From NCBI GenBank assembly GCA_001600635.1, contig BCKL01000003.1:695923-759922 (forward strand): a DNA stretch of 64,000 nucleotides. The letters run 5' to 3'. Of the stretch, positions 1 through 10,094 are shown piece by piece. The number at the start of each line of letters is the position of its first letter. Position 1 is the first letter of the stretch. A model generated the notes under the pieces. That model saw only the letters and a program-made list of their open reading frames with translations, did not search any database and was not told where the DNA came from. This stretch comes from Leucosporidium creatinivorum. Lineage: Eukaryota; Basidiomycota; Microbotryomycetes; Leucosporidiales; Leucosporidiaceae. The position numbers and the translations under genes were made by a program.

Positions 1-529
1 TGAGCCGTCCTCTATCGCAGTGTACGCCCTCGGCGAGATGGGAATTGGCAACGTCTACGTCTTCAACCGAACGTCGTCTCGCGTGAAGGAGATCATCGCC
101 GGCTTTGCCGCCTACAACAAGACCAGAATCATCCACATATCCTCCCTCACGGCCGAATCATTCACCCTCGGTCCTCCCCTCTTTGTCATCGGCACCGTCC
201 CGGCAAAGGCAACCGTCGCTCCTTCGCTCACCTCTACAGCTGGTCTCCCACCTTCAGCAGCTGGAGCGATCACTCTGAGCTCAGACATCTTCTCCCGACC
301 TCAAGGAGGAGTGGTGCTCGACATGGCCTATCTCCCGAAGCGCACGGCGCTGATTCGTCTCGCCGAGGAAAGTCGATCCGATTGGAGCACCAACCCAGGG
401 ATCATGGTGCTCTTGCAGCAAGCATCTGCTCAGTTTGAGCTATGGACGGGACTGAAGCCTCCTGTCGAGGAGATGGCGGCGAAGACGTTGGAAGTTTACG
501 AGAGGGAGGCCAGCGCCGAGCAGCAGTGA
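1..529 (+). CDS. Shikimate dehydrogenase-fold C-terminal domain, 5'-truncated by the window edge
   Basis: Bases 1-20 read as the end of an intron (…CGCAG), and coding resumes at 21 with a codon split by it; the stop is at 527-529. The ~169 visible residues form the NADP-binding half of a shikimate dehydrogenase fold. A VYVFNRT loop is the usual NADP-selecting NRT motif, and VVLDMAYLPKRT corresponds to the DMAYKP segment. A QFELWTG stretch near the end matches the Q-x-x-LWTG signature helix of the family. It may be a free shikimate/quinate dehydrogenase, the last domain of a pentafunctional AROM protein, or a second QutR-like protein; the N-terminus is outside the window, so these cannot be separated. 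Its neighbours (regulators, quinate dehydrogenase, dehydroshikimate dehydratase) favour a role in quinate/shikimate use. The NRT motif contrasts with NRD in the dehydrogenase at 8.5-9.8 kb, suggesting a different cofactor preference (inference). Confidence 0.75.
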   Translation, partial: EPSSIAVYALGEMGIGNVYVFNRTSSRVKEIIAGFAAYNKTRIIHISSLTAESFTLGPPLFVIGTVPAKATVAPSLTSTAGLPPSAAGAITLSSDIFSRPQGGVVLDMAYLPKRTALIRLAEESRSDWSTNPGIMVLLQQASAQFELWTGLKPPVEEMAAKTLEVYEREASAEQQ

Positions 530-1082
530 GGAGTCGGCGAGAGGGCTCTTGTTCGAGAGATCAGCCGTAGGTAGACATGCTATGTAACGTGCTGAAGGAT
601 AATATCTGGCTTCTTCTGTTCCGACTGCTAAGCGGTAGTGGTGAAGCGAGCTTGGCCTCAAGCTCCCTCGGCGATCATAATTCGCTTGCTGCGTCGGTCG
701 CGAGAGAATCTGTCGTCGAGTGTGTAGTCGTCGTTGGCCGAAACGCATAAGAGCTATAGCCTCACCGCCTTCGATCTCCAAGAGCGTCGAGTAGAGAGGT
801 GCATGGCGCCGGCGAGCGAGCATGCAGCATCGCCGAGCAGGCCTCGCACTAGCTCTTACGCCGTCGAGCAGCCTTTGTGCGGGCCTGTAGCAGCTCTCAC
901 GCACTGTAAGTGGATTTTGCTCTGCCTCGCCTACAGACCTCCTCGGTCAAACTCCTCTCTATGGCGGCTCGACTTTCTTCCGCCTCTCTCGCTCTTTGCT
1001 TTCGCTCGTCTTCACCTTGAATCGCTTCTGCGACCCTGGCTGGCACCTTTGGAGCATCGGATTCGCTCAGGACCGATCAATC
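530..1082. other. Intergenic: 3' flank of the dehydrogenase gene and promoter region of the Zn-cluster gene
   Basis: About 550 bp between tandem genes. Short open frames on both strands lack family character or plausible splicing. It presumably holds the terminator of the upstream gene and the promoter of the transcription factor; no defined operator was recognised. Confidence 0.5.
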
Positions 1083-4000
1083 ATGAAGGATCAGAAGCGC
1101 AAGCGGGTCACGAAGGGTGAGCAGTCGTTGCGTCGAGCTCAGCCGTCGAGGAGCTGACCTCTCGCTTCAGCTTGCGATAGCTGCGTCAAGAGGCGGCGAG
1201 CGTGTGTCAGGAAGTCAGACGATGAGGCCTGCGAGCTCTGTACCGCTTCAGGACGGCCTGAGGTACGTAGCTAGTTCGAGCAGCGGCTGGCGGGAGGCCC
1301 GCGGCTGACCAGAACACCTTTTCACGCGCAGGCATGCACCTACACCAAGCCTGTGAAGCGTAGAGGTCCTCTGGCGGGCTACAGCACCCTCGCCAAGCAG
1401 TCGAGCGAGCGACTGGATCTCCTCCGTCTCTTGCTCGGTGAGTCGTCCTCAGCTGCAGCCTTCCAGTGCTGGAAGAGGAACCGATTCTCGAGGCCTAGCT
1501 ACTGATTCCTCTCCCCTGATACGCAGGCGACATGTTCCTGCTCTCGCCCCAAGTCGAGGAGCTCGCCGAGTACTGCCTGCAGCGCCGAGCCACGGCGACG
1601 CTCGCTCCGCCGTCCCCTACCGAGCGCGACGAGGACGAAAAGAAGGCTGCCTTCGCTCGGAGCGCCGTCAGCGCGTGGCTCGAGGCTCGCTCAGGCTCAA
1701 TGGAGGCTACGCCGAAGCTGGAGGAGGACACAGACGAGCTAGAAGACGACTCGTCTCCCAATCAGGGCTCTACAGTCGCTTCGACTTCCGAGATCGCCTA
1801 TGATATCTCGACTTCACATCAAAGCGATCAGCCTTCCTACGCCGCCGACAACAGCGCCCGCTTCCCCTCCCAATCTCAGCCAGTGACCGCTGCCGACCCT
1901 CCCCCGCGCTTCCACATCCTCCAAACGCCACCTCAACCTCCAAAACCCCCTGCTCCCCCACCTCTCCTCTCCACCCGTCTGCATCGTGGGCCATCATCGA
2001 GCACCGAATACTTCACCCACTCGTCGAATCGCTTCCCAGCCATCGGCAAACCCCTGGCCTTGCTCCCGCCTCCACCACCTCAGAATGAGCTACCTCTCCA
2101 TCATCTTCTGGCTAGGCTCATCAACGACTACTTCTCCGGTGTCGGCCATTCCTCGCTCCCCATTGTCGACCGTCAAGCCCTTCGTAACTGGGTTGCGGAG
2201 CAGCAGGAGCCAAGTACTCAGTACTTGCCAGATACTCCCGACTCGAGACCCTCTACTCCCGTCGGCTACGAGCTCGTCTTCGCCATGCTCGCCATTGCCG
2301 CTCGCTATACCACGCTCGTGATCGGAGCTGAGCAAGGGTCGTCGGCGCTGGTGGATCGCTACAAGGTCCAAGCAGGCCAAGCGCTCACGGCGGCGATTCG
2401 TGCACCGACGCTTCATACAGTACAAGCTGCCGTGCTGTTGGCTCAGGTCGATCTGGGACGGGACGACCTGACCTCTGCTTCGGCTCACTTCGGTGAGCTC
2501 AACGACAGCCGATTTCCGCTAGCTGTGCGCAAGCTGACCAGCTATACACCCACAGGTATCGCACTCAATCTCGCCTACGCCCTCGGTCTACATCAATCGT
2601 CGTCGAGCTTCTACGACAGCCACGACACGGACCAAGAGTACGCCGTTCGCTCTTTCGGCGCTATCATCGTCCTCGATACTCTTCTTGTGAGTCTCGAGAG
2701 CTGTTTGTGCCGACTGGCATCTCGCTTACGCTGGTTCTCGCGGGCAGGCTCTTCGTCTCGGTCGACCGCCTCTTCTCGCAAGCGGAACCTTCGATCTTCC
2801 TCTCCCGTCGGTCACTGGACCCGAGGAGGAGTCGACACAAGCCTCAACAGCCTGTACTTCCCTTGGAGATGCCATTTCGGCCGTCCCTGCTCTCAAAGCC
2901 CCCGCTTCTGCGACTTCGCCGAGCAGCTCGGCCGGCAATCACCCTCTCTCTACGTTCAGGCAGCTCATCAAGCTCTCGCTCGCCGCCATGCCTCTAATAT
3001 ACGCTCTCAACTATCCAACGGACGGAGCTCCGCGACCCATCGATCACACTTTCGCTTCCTTCGTGTCGTGGGAGGCTGCTCTTCCGACGCACCTTCGAAT
3101 CGCCATGGGTTCGCCACCACCAACGCACAAGCTCGAGCTCCACATGCTGTGCAGTGCCTTCAAAGTACTCTCTACCCGTCCTCGGTACGCTCTCCGAGGC
3201 CCTGGATCGCTTCCGCTACTGATCGTCGCTCGCCTCGCAGGTCGCCCTATCAACATCTCTCGGCCCTCTGCATTGAGCAAACCCTCGACACCCTCGCTCT
3301 CCTCGACTCCCACATCACCTCACAGCATCTCCACACGCCCATCATGTCCCCAGTCATCACGACCCTCGCCTCCGTCCTTCTCTCCCCCACCGCTGAGGTC
3401 GGCACACATCACCATTGGGAGACGCTCATCAAAGCCACTTCGCGCTACTCTCACACCTTCCCTTCGTCAAAAGAACTCCTCGCCACTCTACTCGGCCTCC
3501 CTCAAACCAGCGACATCTCAAGTCTGGCCACCTTCAAGCACGAGCTGGCGCTGGCCGAGCTGGCCGCAAGGGAGCAGGTCGACACCGCAGATGCGCCTCA
3601 GCTCGATAACGGGCCACCGATCGTATCAACTGATGAACCCCTGTTGCTCGGCCTCGATAGCGGTGTCGAAGGACTCGAGGCGGCTCAGCTAAGCCTCTCA
3701 TGGCCGAGGGCAGGGACGGCCGAGCTCGAGCTCGAGCTTCTAGCCCACCTCAGTGGAGGCGACACGGCTACGAACAGCTTCGGTGACCTTCTCGATGATG
3801 GTGGAGGGGATCAGACGCCGCTGCTGGGCTCTGGGATGGAGGACTTCACCGCCGATTTCGCCGACTGGTGAGCGAGACTTACTTGCTTCTTTTCAGAGGC
3901 CTTTGCAGCTAACACGCATCTTCGCCACAGGTCAGCCGCGACTCCTCAAGCTACAGAGCACTTCCTACGCTCCCTTGGCGTCCGAGGACCTACCAGACCG

Positions 4001-4123
4001 CCTTCGCCCTCTGCGCTGAGTCGCTTCGATTTGGAGGAAAGCTTCGACCTGGGCCTGATTGGAAGGTGGCAGGGACTCTCCGACGATCAGTGGGAATGGC
4101 CGGAGGCGCTGGATTTTCCGTAG
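1083..4123 (+). CDS. Zn2Cys6 fungal transcription factor, candidate quinate-pathway activator
   Basis: Eight exons are read: 1083-1116, 1171-1262, 1332-1437, 1527-2492, 2556-2686, 2748-3184, 3241-3867 and 3931-4123. The N-terminus is basic (KDQKRKRVTKA) and leads into a binuclear zinc cluster with spacing C-x2-C-x6-C-x8-C-x2-C-x8-C, then a KRRGPLAGY linker typical of Zn2Cys6 factors. The cluster is split over three exons. The middle is Pro/Ser-rich and then resembles the fungal-specific TF regulatory domain (a helical stretch with AIAARYTTLV and ALNLAYALGLHQ). The tail is acidic and Trp-containing (DDQWEWPEALDFP), as in activation domains. The last exon lies beyond an apparent in-frame stop that splicing removes. 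It sits tail to tail with the QutR-like gene (115 bp between stops), the pairing expected of QutA/QutR-like regulators, but the cluster sequence is not a close match to QutA/QA-1F, so the target is inferred from position only. Confidence 0.8.
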
Positions 4124-4237
4124 ACCTTGATTTAGCGAGTCAAGCTCGCGCGTTCGCCTTCCCTGCAGCCGCTCGAAGCTCTCAGCCAGACCGAGAGGCG
4201 AGCAAGACAACAAGCGATGCGCTACAGAATCTACAAC

Positions 4238-6861
4238 TTACAGCGAACAATGCCCATCGTTGTCACCTCCAATCGGCATCCTCTTCCCCGTCAGCGCGAA
4301 GAACTGCCGCCTCACCAGCTCGCCCTGCAGCTCCCTCCTCCCCAACCTGATCCACCCATCCCCTTCATCATCCACCTCCATCAAAGATTGTCCCTCATCC
4401 CTGCTCACGACCGCGTGCGCCTCACCTTCCATGCATAGCACGACTCCCGGCGTGCTCGATCCTGCCAAAGCGGGAGAGAGCGAGGGCAGGTTGGCGGTGC
4501 ATGAAAGGATGATGGCGGGAAGGTGACGGGGAGCAGCTTGGTCCACGTCGGAGAGGGCTGAGATGGGGATTGTCGAGCCGCTGTAGGCGTTCATAGTCGC
4601 CGGATCGGACCCGAGAACGAAGATCTTGCGAATGCCGAGCTGCGAGAGAGCGAAGAGGGCCTCTCGTCCCGGTTGTCTATAGGCATCGATGACGATGGCG
4701 GATGAATGACTGCCGACGACGTTGGCGGGAGAGAGGTGAGATTGAAGGAGTTGTTCAAGAGCGAGGGAGCGGAGGTTCTGAAATGTGGGATGCGAGAGGG
4801 CGGTCGAGGGCGTGGGTTCGTCGAAGAGACATGGATGCGATGCAGTAGGGACGAGAGTGTCGGCGTAGCCGATGGTTGAGGCGGCGAGGGAGAGGGGGAG
4901 ATGTGAAGGATAGGCGGTGATGTCGACTCCCCGGGGTAGGAGGGCGCCGCCGAAGTCGGCTTGCTCGATGAGCGACGGAAGTTGGGTTGGAGGGGCAGGT
5001 CGGCCCAGCGTGTATGGGAGTGAGAGTGAAGTGAAAGCGCCTTGGAGATGATTTGCTGCGGAGTCGGACGGACGACTGGCACCGAGGCGATCCGAGTCCC
5101 AGCTTGACATCCTTTCGGAACTCGTCAGGTCGTAGACGGTTCTTGGGACTTGAAGTCCAGCAAGTCTGAGCGCCTGTTGTAGTTCAGCGAAGGAGAGCAC
5201 GCCGTCTCGGACGAGGGCGGCGGCCTCGACGAGAGACGGATGAGAGACGGGGGTGAGGACTCGGTTGAAGATCCGCGACAGTTGGCCGCTGACGCCGGTA
5301 TTGATGCCGATGAGGGGAACGCCGGAAGCTTTGACGATCCGGTCTTGAAGGCGGGCGAGCTCGAAGCTGCTCGCTGGGCTCGAGGCCGGCTGCTCTAAGC
5401 GCACGACGTCGGCGCCGAGACGTACCGCCCGATCGTAGACCTCGACTACCTCGGCGCTGTCCCATGGTATCGGAGCGTTCCACCTCCACGACATGATGGT
5501 CCTACTTCCGCGTGACTCGGCTTGCAAGAGCAGCTCGACCTCGTCATCCTCGAGTCCAAGTTCGACGTCGACGAAATCGCAGGCGAGACGAAAGCCATGC
5601 TCGACGAGGCGGATGTAGTCCTCCCTGGATCCAGCAAAGTACCCTCCCTGATTCCTTGTGCGTACGGTGTAGATAAGGGGAAGAGGGGAGTGTTGTCGAA
5701 GCGCGCCGACTCGGAGGGAGACGAAGAAGGGGTCCGGGTTCCCAGCGGTTTGGGTGGGCGATGCAGGTCGACTGGCGGTAGAAGTGGGAGCGGTAGGGCT
5801 GGGGGTAGCGGAGGCATGGGCGTTGGGGGCAAGGTTTGAGGGAAGGCCAGCCAACGAGTCGACTCGGATCTCGAGAGCGTCGACGCCGCGACTGGCGACT
5901 TCGAAGAGCGAGGCATTACGCAGTATCGGGTCGTCATTGAGGATGACGAGTGTCGTCGAGCGCGGGGAGTTATGTGTGAGGTCGAGCTGGGGGAATGAGG
6001 GTGAGGGAGAGCCGAGAAGGGCGCCGAGGAAGCGTTGGAGCGAGATCTCCGCTCGCTTGAGGGCAAGGGAGGGATGCGCCGAGGGGGAAGGGGAGAGGGC
6101 AACGAGAGTGAGGTTGGAGCACTCTTCGTACCAGGCAGCTCGGCGTTCCCAGACTGCGAAGGAGTGGTCAGCTCGGCGCAACGACGTCTCCTTCGCTCGC
6201 TGCTGGACTCACCTGCTCGGTATCCTTCTTCTAGCGTAGCCCACGTGGACTTGGCGTTGGGGTTGTGTAGATACGCGAAGACCTCCTCCAAGTCCCGCTC
6301 AACGTGAATGACGGGCCCTCGAGAGCTGGCGTACTCCTGCAAGCGCCGACGATTGTCCTCGCGCTCCACTACACCTCCTCCAAGCACAATCACCTTGCCC
6401 TCACTATGCACCGTCAACAGCTGCTCCAGCAACGCCGACTCTCGGTCCCGAAAGTAGGCGAATCCCTTCTCCGCGACGAGCTCCTTGACGCTGCAGCGAA
6501 ACACCTGCTCGAACAGGCGGTCGGCGTCGAGAAAGTCGCGGGAGAGGAAAGTGGAGGCGATCAATCCGAGGGTCGTCTTCCCTACTCCGCGCATGCCTAT
6601 CAGGACGATGGAGGCTGTCGGCGAATGAGTGCCGCGAAGCCTTGGCCTTGTTGCAGCCTGCTGGGCGCTAGAGAGTGGTCGCTCGTGCTGCTTGAGGTTG
6701 AGGCTGACTTCTACGAGAGTTTTAAGAGCTTGGAAGTCCTGCCTAGCGCCTTGCATTGGTGTTTGACTGCCTTCCGGCGCCTGCGCTGCTGGGAGCGAGA
6801 GAGCAAGGTCAGCGAGGCGGTCGCTGGGAGTATACAGACTCTAGCGCGCACCTGAAGGCAT
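4238..6861 (-). CDS. qutR: QutR-like quinate pathway repressor (catalytically dead shikimate kinase / dehydroquinase / shikimate dehydrogenase fusion)
   Basis: The start ATG is at 6861-6859 in a ten-base first exon (MPS), followed by introns at 6851-6786 and 6212-6154; the stop is at 4240-4238. The order is a shikimate kinase domain with P-loop GMRGVGKTT (about residues 70-80), a type I dehydroquinase domain, and a degenerate shikimate dehydrogenase domain ending in FFALTGKRMP. This matches the C-terminal three domains of AROM, the known origin of fungal QutR/QA-1S repressors. In the dehydroquinase domain the catalytic His (SWH in enzymes) reads SWR, and the Schiff-base Lys (VVK) reads VVR, so enzyme activity is very unlikely. 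QutR proteins bind and silence the pathway activator when quinate is absent (family knowledge). It is divergent from the SnoaL-like gene, with only 167 bp between start codons, and convergent with the Zn-cluster gene. Symbol by family resemblance. Confidence 0.85.
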
Positions 6862-7028
6862 CCCTGGTGCTGTACAGAAGCTGTAGTGCTGTCCAAAGGC
6901 GGGTCGAGAACTTGAACGAGAAGTCGGCGGAGGGGAAGATGGTCGCTCCGCCTCAAGTCGACTCAGCCGCACGCCGCGGCTCTGTTTCCTGCCTTTCGCT
7001 GCTTGCTTTCACCTCTCTACAATTGACC
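6862..7028. promoter_or_regulatory. Bidirectional promoter between the QutR-like and SnoaL-like genes
   Basis: Only 167 bp separate the two divergent start codons, so the control region must be shared or overlapping. This would suit co-regulation by quinate. No clear activator site matching the Neurospora/Aspergillus QA-1F/QutA consensus was seen. Confidence 0.5.
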
Positions 7029-8092
7029 ATGACTCTCGCACCTGGAGCTGCTCCCCCTCTGCCTACCAACTCGAGCTCGCTTAACGGTCCTGATGATGGT
7101 GAGCTTGCCCCCACACCTCCGCTCCTCGTTCCCAGCTAATAGCTCGCTCCTAGTAGTTGCTCTGGAGCGTTGGAAGATTCGGGAGCTCTGCGAAGGGTTC
7201 CCTTGCCACCGCGACGCTTGCGAGTGGTCCAAGGTGAGCTACAGAATGGGATCTGCCGGCCTGAGGAGGAAGGGCGCCGAGCTGACCTTGCTCTGGTTTC
7301 ACAGATGAGGGCTCTCTTCGCAGAGGAGGACGCCTATGTCTTTACTACCTGGTCAGGAGGCGTGCCCATTGACGAGTTTATCAAGATTAGCGAGGTCGGC
7401 TTCTCCAAGGGCGTCAAGATCGCTCACCGAGCCAACGGCTGCACCGTCGACGTCGCCACCTCGGGCCCAGCAGCCGGCATCCGAGGTCTCGGCAAGCTCA
7501 AAGCTACTATCACTCAGCGATTCACTATGCCCACCGAGGTAGAGGGAGAGACCTGCGAGGTGGACGTCGATGCCGATTGTCGGTGAGGCCTGTCCTTCTC
7601 CTTCGGCGCGCCTCGAGCACAGCTGACGGTGACTTCTCTCTCACTTCTAGACTGTGCTTCTTCGTCGAGAAGAAGACGGACGGAGCATGGAAGAACCACT
7701 TCTTCAAGGGTGAGCTGATCGGTAGAGCACGCAAGAGCTCGCCGAAGCTGACACTCTCTCCATTCCCAGGCTTTTATGAGAAGGACAAGGCGATGCCTGT
7801 CGACCCTCGCAAGGTACCCAAGTACGATGACGAGAAGCTCGCAAGCTTTCCCGAGGGCTATCGTACGTTTCGTTTCGTACAGACGACTGTCTCTCTTCTC
7901 GGCCCAAAGCTGGAGCTGATCTTTCCGATCTCACACGCAGGCTACCTCGCTTACGGCCAGTCTGCGGCTTACAAGATCAAACTGGATCTGCCTCAGACCC
8001 GAGGAGAGGAGCATGATCATTTCTATTCGACGTTTATCGACTGGCTCGACGGCGACTCGATCGAGAGCATGAAGGTCAAGCTCGGCGTTTGA
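7029..8092 (+). CDS. SnoaL/NTF2-fold protein in the quinate cluster
   Basis: Six exons are read: 7029-7098, 7154-7233, 7305-7582, 7651-7709, 7770-7862 and 7941-8092; the second acceptor is ambiguous (TAGTAG). The protein is about 240 residues. The first half (RWKIRELCEGFPCHRDACEW, then FTTWSGGVPIDEFI) resembles the opening of SnoaL-like/NTF2-like proteins, with an early helix and a buried Asp. The middle has a HRANG strand and the alternating AGIRGLGKLKATITQRF typical of the curved sheet. The end (GAWKNHFFKGFYEKDKAMPVDP) matches the GW-x-YEKD style of polyketide-cyclase/dehydratase-like members found in bacterial aromatic catabolism. I infer a small-molecule enzyme or binding protein, not a nuclear transport factor. 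Its divergence from the repressor suggests pathway regulation. The precise reaction is unknown. Confidence 0.75.
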
Positions 8093-8496
8093 AGGGTGCA
8101 GCGTGGGAATGTGCTGGACTGGTGAAACTATCAAAAGCTCTCTATATACCTATTGAGCTACAGGCAGCGCCAGCCCAAACGTCCGAGACGGCGACAAGAC
8201 CCTGCCCCAGTGCGCTCAGCTTTGGATCCACCTTCGTCGAGCTCTGCCTGCCCCGACACGCACTCGGACGGCTCGAAAAGAGTCGAAGCCATCACTTACA
8301 TCGTTCAGCCACCTCAAAAGCCCCCGCTCCTCGCTCAAACCAGTGCTCTCTGGGACCGGCGGAACCTCATTCATCCTCCTCCCGCCTCGACGTCAAAGTG
8401 CTGAAAGCTCGTTCTCCTTCGCCTTTCTTGTGCTCACTCGTTTTTGAGATCTCTTCCATCGGCGTCCTCGGTCCCCGCCCTTCTCTCCCCTCCACT
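8093..8496. other. Intergenic upstream of the quinate dehydrogenase gene
   Basis: About 400 bp between tandem genes, C/T-rich towards the start codon as in many promoters of this genome. It carries no coding frame I can support and no defined operator that I recognise. Confidence 0.5.
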
Positions 8497-9754
8497 ATGA
8501 CCACCTTCTGCGAACCTCGCCCCGAGGTCGCTGCCGACGACGTGCGCAACCGAATGGCCATCTATGGCACTGGCATCAGCAAGATGAGCGTAGCTCCAAG
8601 ACTGTTCGATCACATCTTTCCTGCCATGTGAGTGCCAGCAGACTAGCCCACCTTGTCGCCGACTCTGACGCTCCGCCTTCCCTGTTCTTTCTCGCCTCGC
8701 TCCTCGTCTTCAGCGGTCTCCCCAAGCATAAGTACACCGCGATCGACTGCAATACTCTCCAAGACCCTACCAACGTCTGGGCGCGCGACATGGCATTGCC
8801 TTCAGCGCTGGGAAGCTGCATCACGATGCCTCTAAAGGTTCGCCGAGCTCGAGCTGTTCTTCTGTCCTCCCTTGCCTCAGCGAGCTGACTCTTCTCTTCT
8901 CACCATTCTCAAGATCCAAGCTATGACTGCTGTCGACGAGGTCACGCCCCAAGCCGCAGCTATCGGAAGCTGCAACACCACCTTCTTCCGCACGGAATCG
9001 GCGACCGGCAAAACCACTCATATCGGCACAAACCTCGACACCGCAGGCGTGGGCAACTCGCTTCTCACAGTACTCACGGGCCACTCGACTCCCTTCCCCG
9101 CGGATACACCTCTCGCCTTCGCTCCTGGAACCGCTTCGGCGTTGATGATCGGCGGAGGAGGAGCCACGAGAGCAGCCATCTACGCTATGCATGCTATTGG
9201 TCTCTCGCCCATCTACCTCATCAACCGAGATCCCGAGGAGACGGCCGCCATCGTCGAGCAGTTCAGGGATTGGGATCTGCGCCCGCTCGAGACGGTGGAG
9301 GAGGCGAGGGCTGCGCTCGCCGAGGGGGAGAAGGAGGGAGTGAGGCTGGCGGCGGGAGTGGGAGCTATCCCTTCGATTGAGCCGGCGACGGAGGCGGAGA
9401 AGAGGGTGTACGAGATCGCGAAGGTGCTGTTCGAGCATCCTTACGACGCCAGCGGGGTGCAGGCCGAGCAGGGGTTCCTCTCGCTGCCGAGCAAGCCAGT
9501 TCACTTGGAGATGGCCTACAAGCCTCGTATGACCCTCATTCGCCAGATTGCGGAGGAAAGAGGATGGCAGACCATCTGTGGGGTCGAGGTCGTGCTGGTG
9601 AGTCTCTGCTCAGACCGATTCGGCGATGGCGAGGGCTCGTTGACCCGGTTCTCTCGCACAGGAAGGGTGCTTCGAGCAGTGCTACCTGTGGACGGGCAAG
9701 ATCGTACCCTCAGATGTCAGGGAGGGTGGGAGGGAGATTCTTAGGGAGGCTTAG
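8497..9754 (+). CDS. qutB: Quinate/shikimate 5-dehydrogenase
   Basis: Exons: 8497-8627, 8714-8837, 8914-9597 and 9662-9754, giving about 343 residues. The substrate half shows YGTGISKMSVAPRLFDHIF, then ITMPLK, the conserved V-T-x-P-x-K loop with the catalytic Lys, and GSCNTTFF (N-T). The nucleotide half has the glycine-rich MIGGGGATRAAIYAM, then YLINRDPEE. The NRD in place of NRT is consistent with an NAD-preferring quinate dehydrogenase rather than a biosynthetic NADP enzyme (inference). MAYKPRMTL and CFEQCYLWTGK correspond to the EMAYKP and Q-x-x-WTG signatures. The family oxidises quinate to 3-dehydroquinate or shikimate to 3-dehydroshikimate. It lies directly upstream of the dehydratase gene that uses its product. 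The symbol follows Aspergillus usage and rests on family and context. Confidence 0.85.
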
Positions 9755-10094
9755 TAGGCTATAATTGTGCTATCAAACCCAGACTCCTCATCGCCGAGAA
9801 TCAAGATGGAGAGCTGTTGAAGCAAGGAGAGGTCTCGCTCGGCAGTGGCATACATGTTTAATCCCTCTGCCACTATGCTCGATCCCTGTCCTGTGCTGTT
9901 GAGAGACCTGCTTGGTCACTCGCAAGGCGGAAGAACCTAAGCAGCCGCTCAACTCTCTTCCTCTGCTTCATCCTCGTTTGTACTCGGCCCGAACCAAGTC
10001 GTATCGATCAGCTACACGCACCACACCTACCTCCCTCGACTCTCCTACACCTCGCCCTGCACCTTCCCCACCTTCCGCTGTCAAACCGCTCAGA
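9755..10094. other. Intergenic between quinate dehydrogenase and dehydroshikimate dehydratase genes
   Basis: 340 bp. The frame is open upstream of the next start codon but has no in-frame ATG, so I treat it as 5' UTR/promoter. Nothing else recognised. Confidence 0.5.

Noticed and set aside
7029-8092. Nuclear transport factor 2 itself
   Set aside because: NTF2 is ~125 residues with a different signature; this protein is about twice as long and resembles SnoaL-like proteins of aromatic metabolism.
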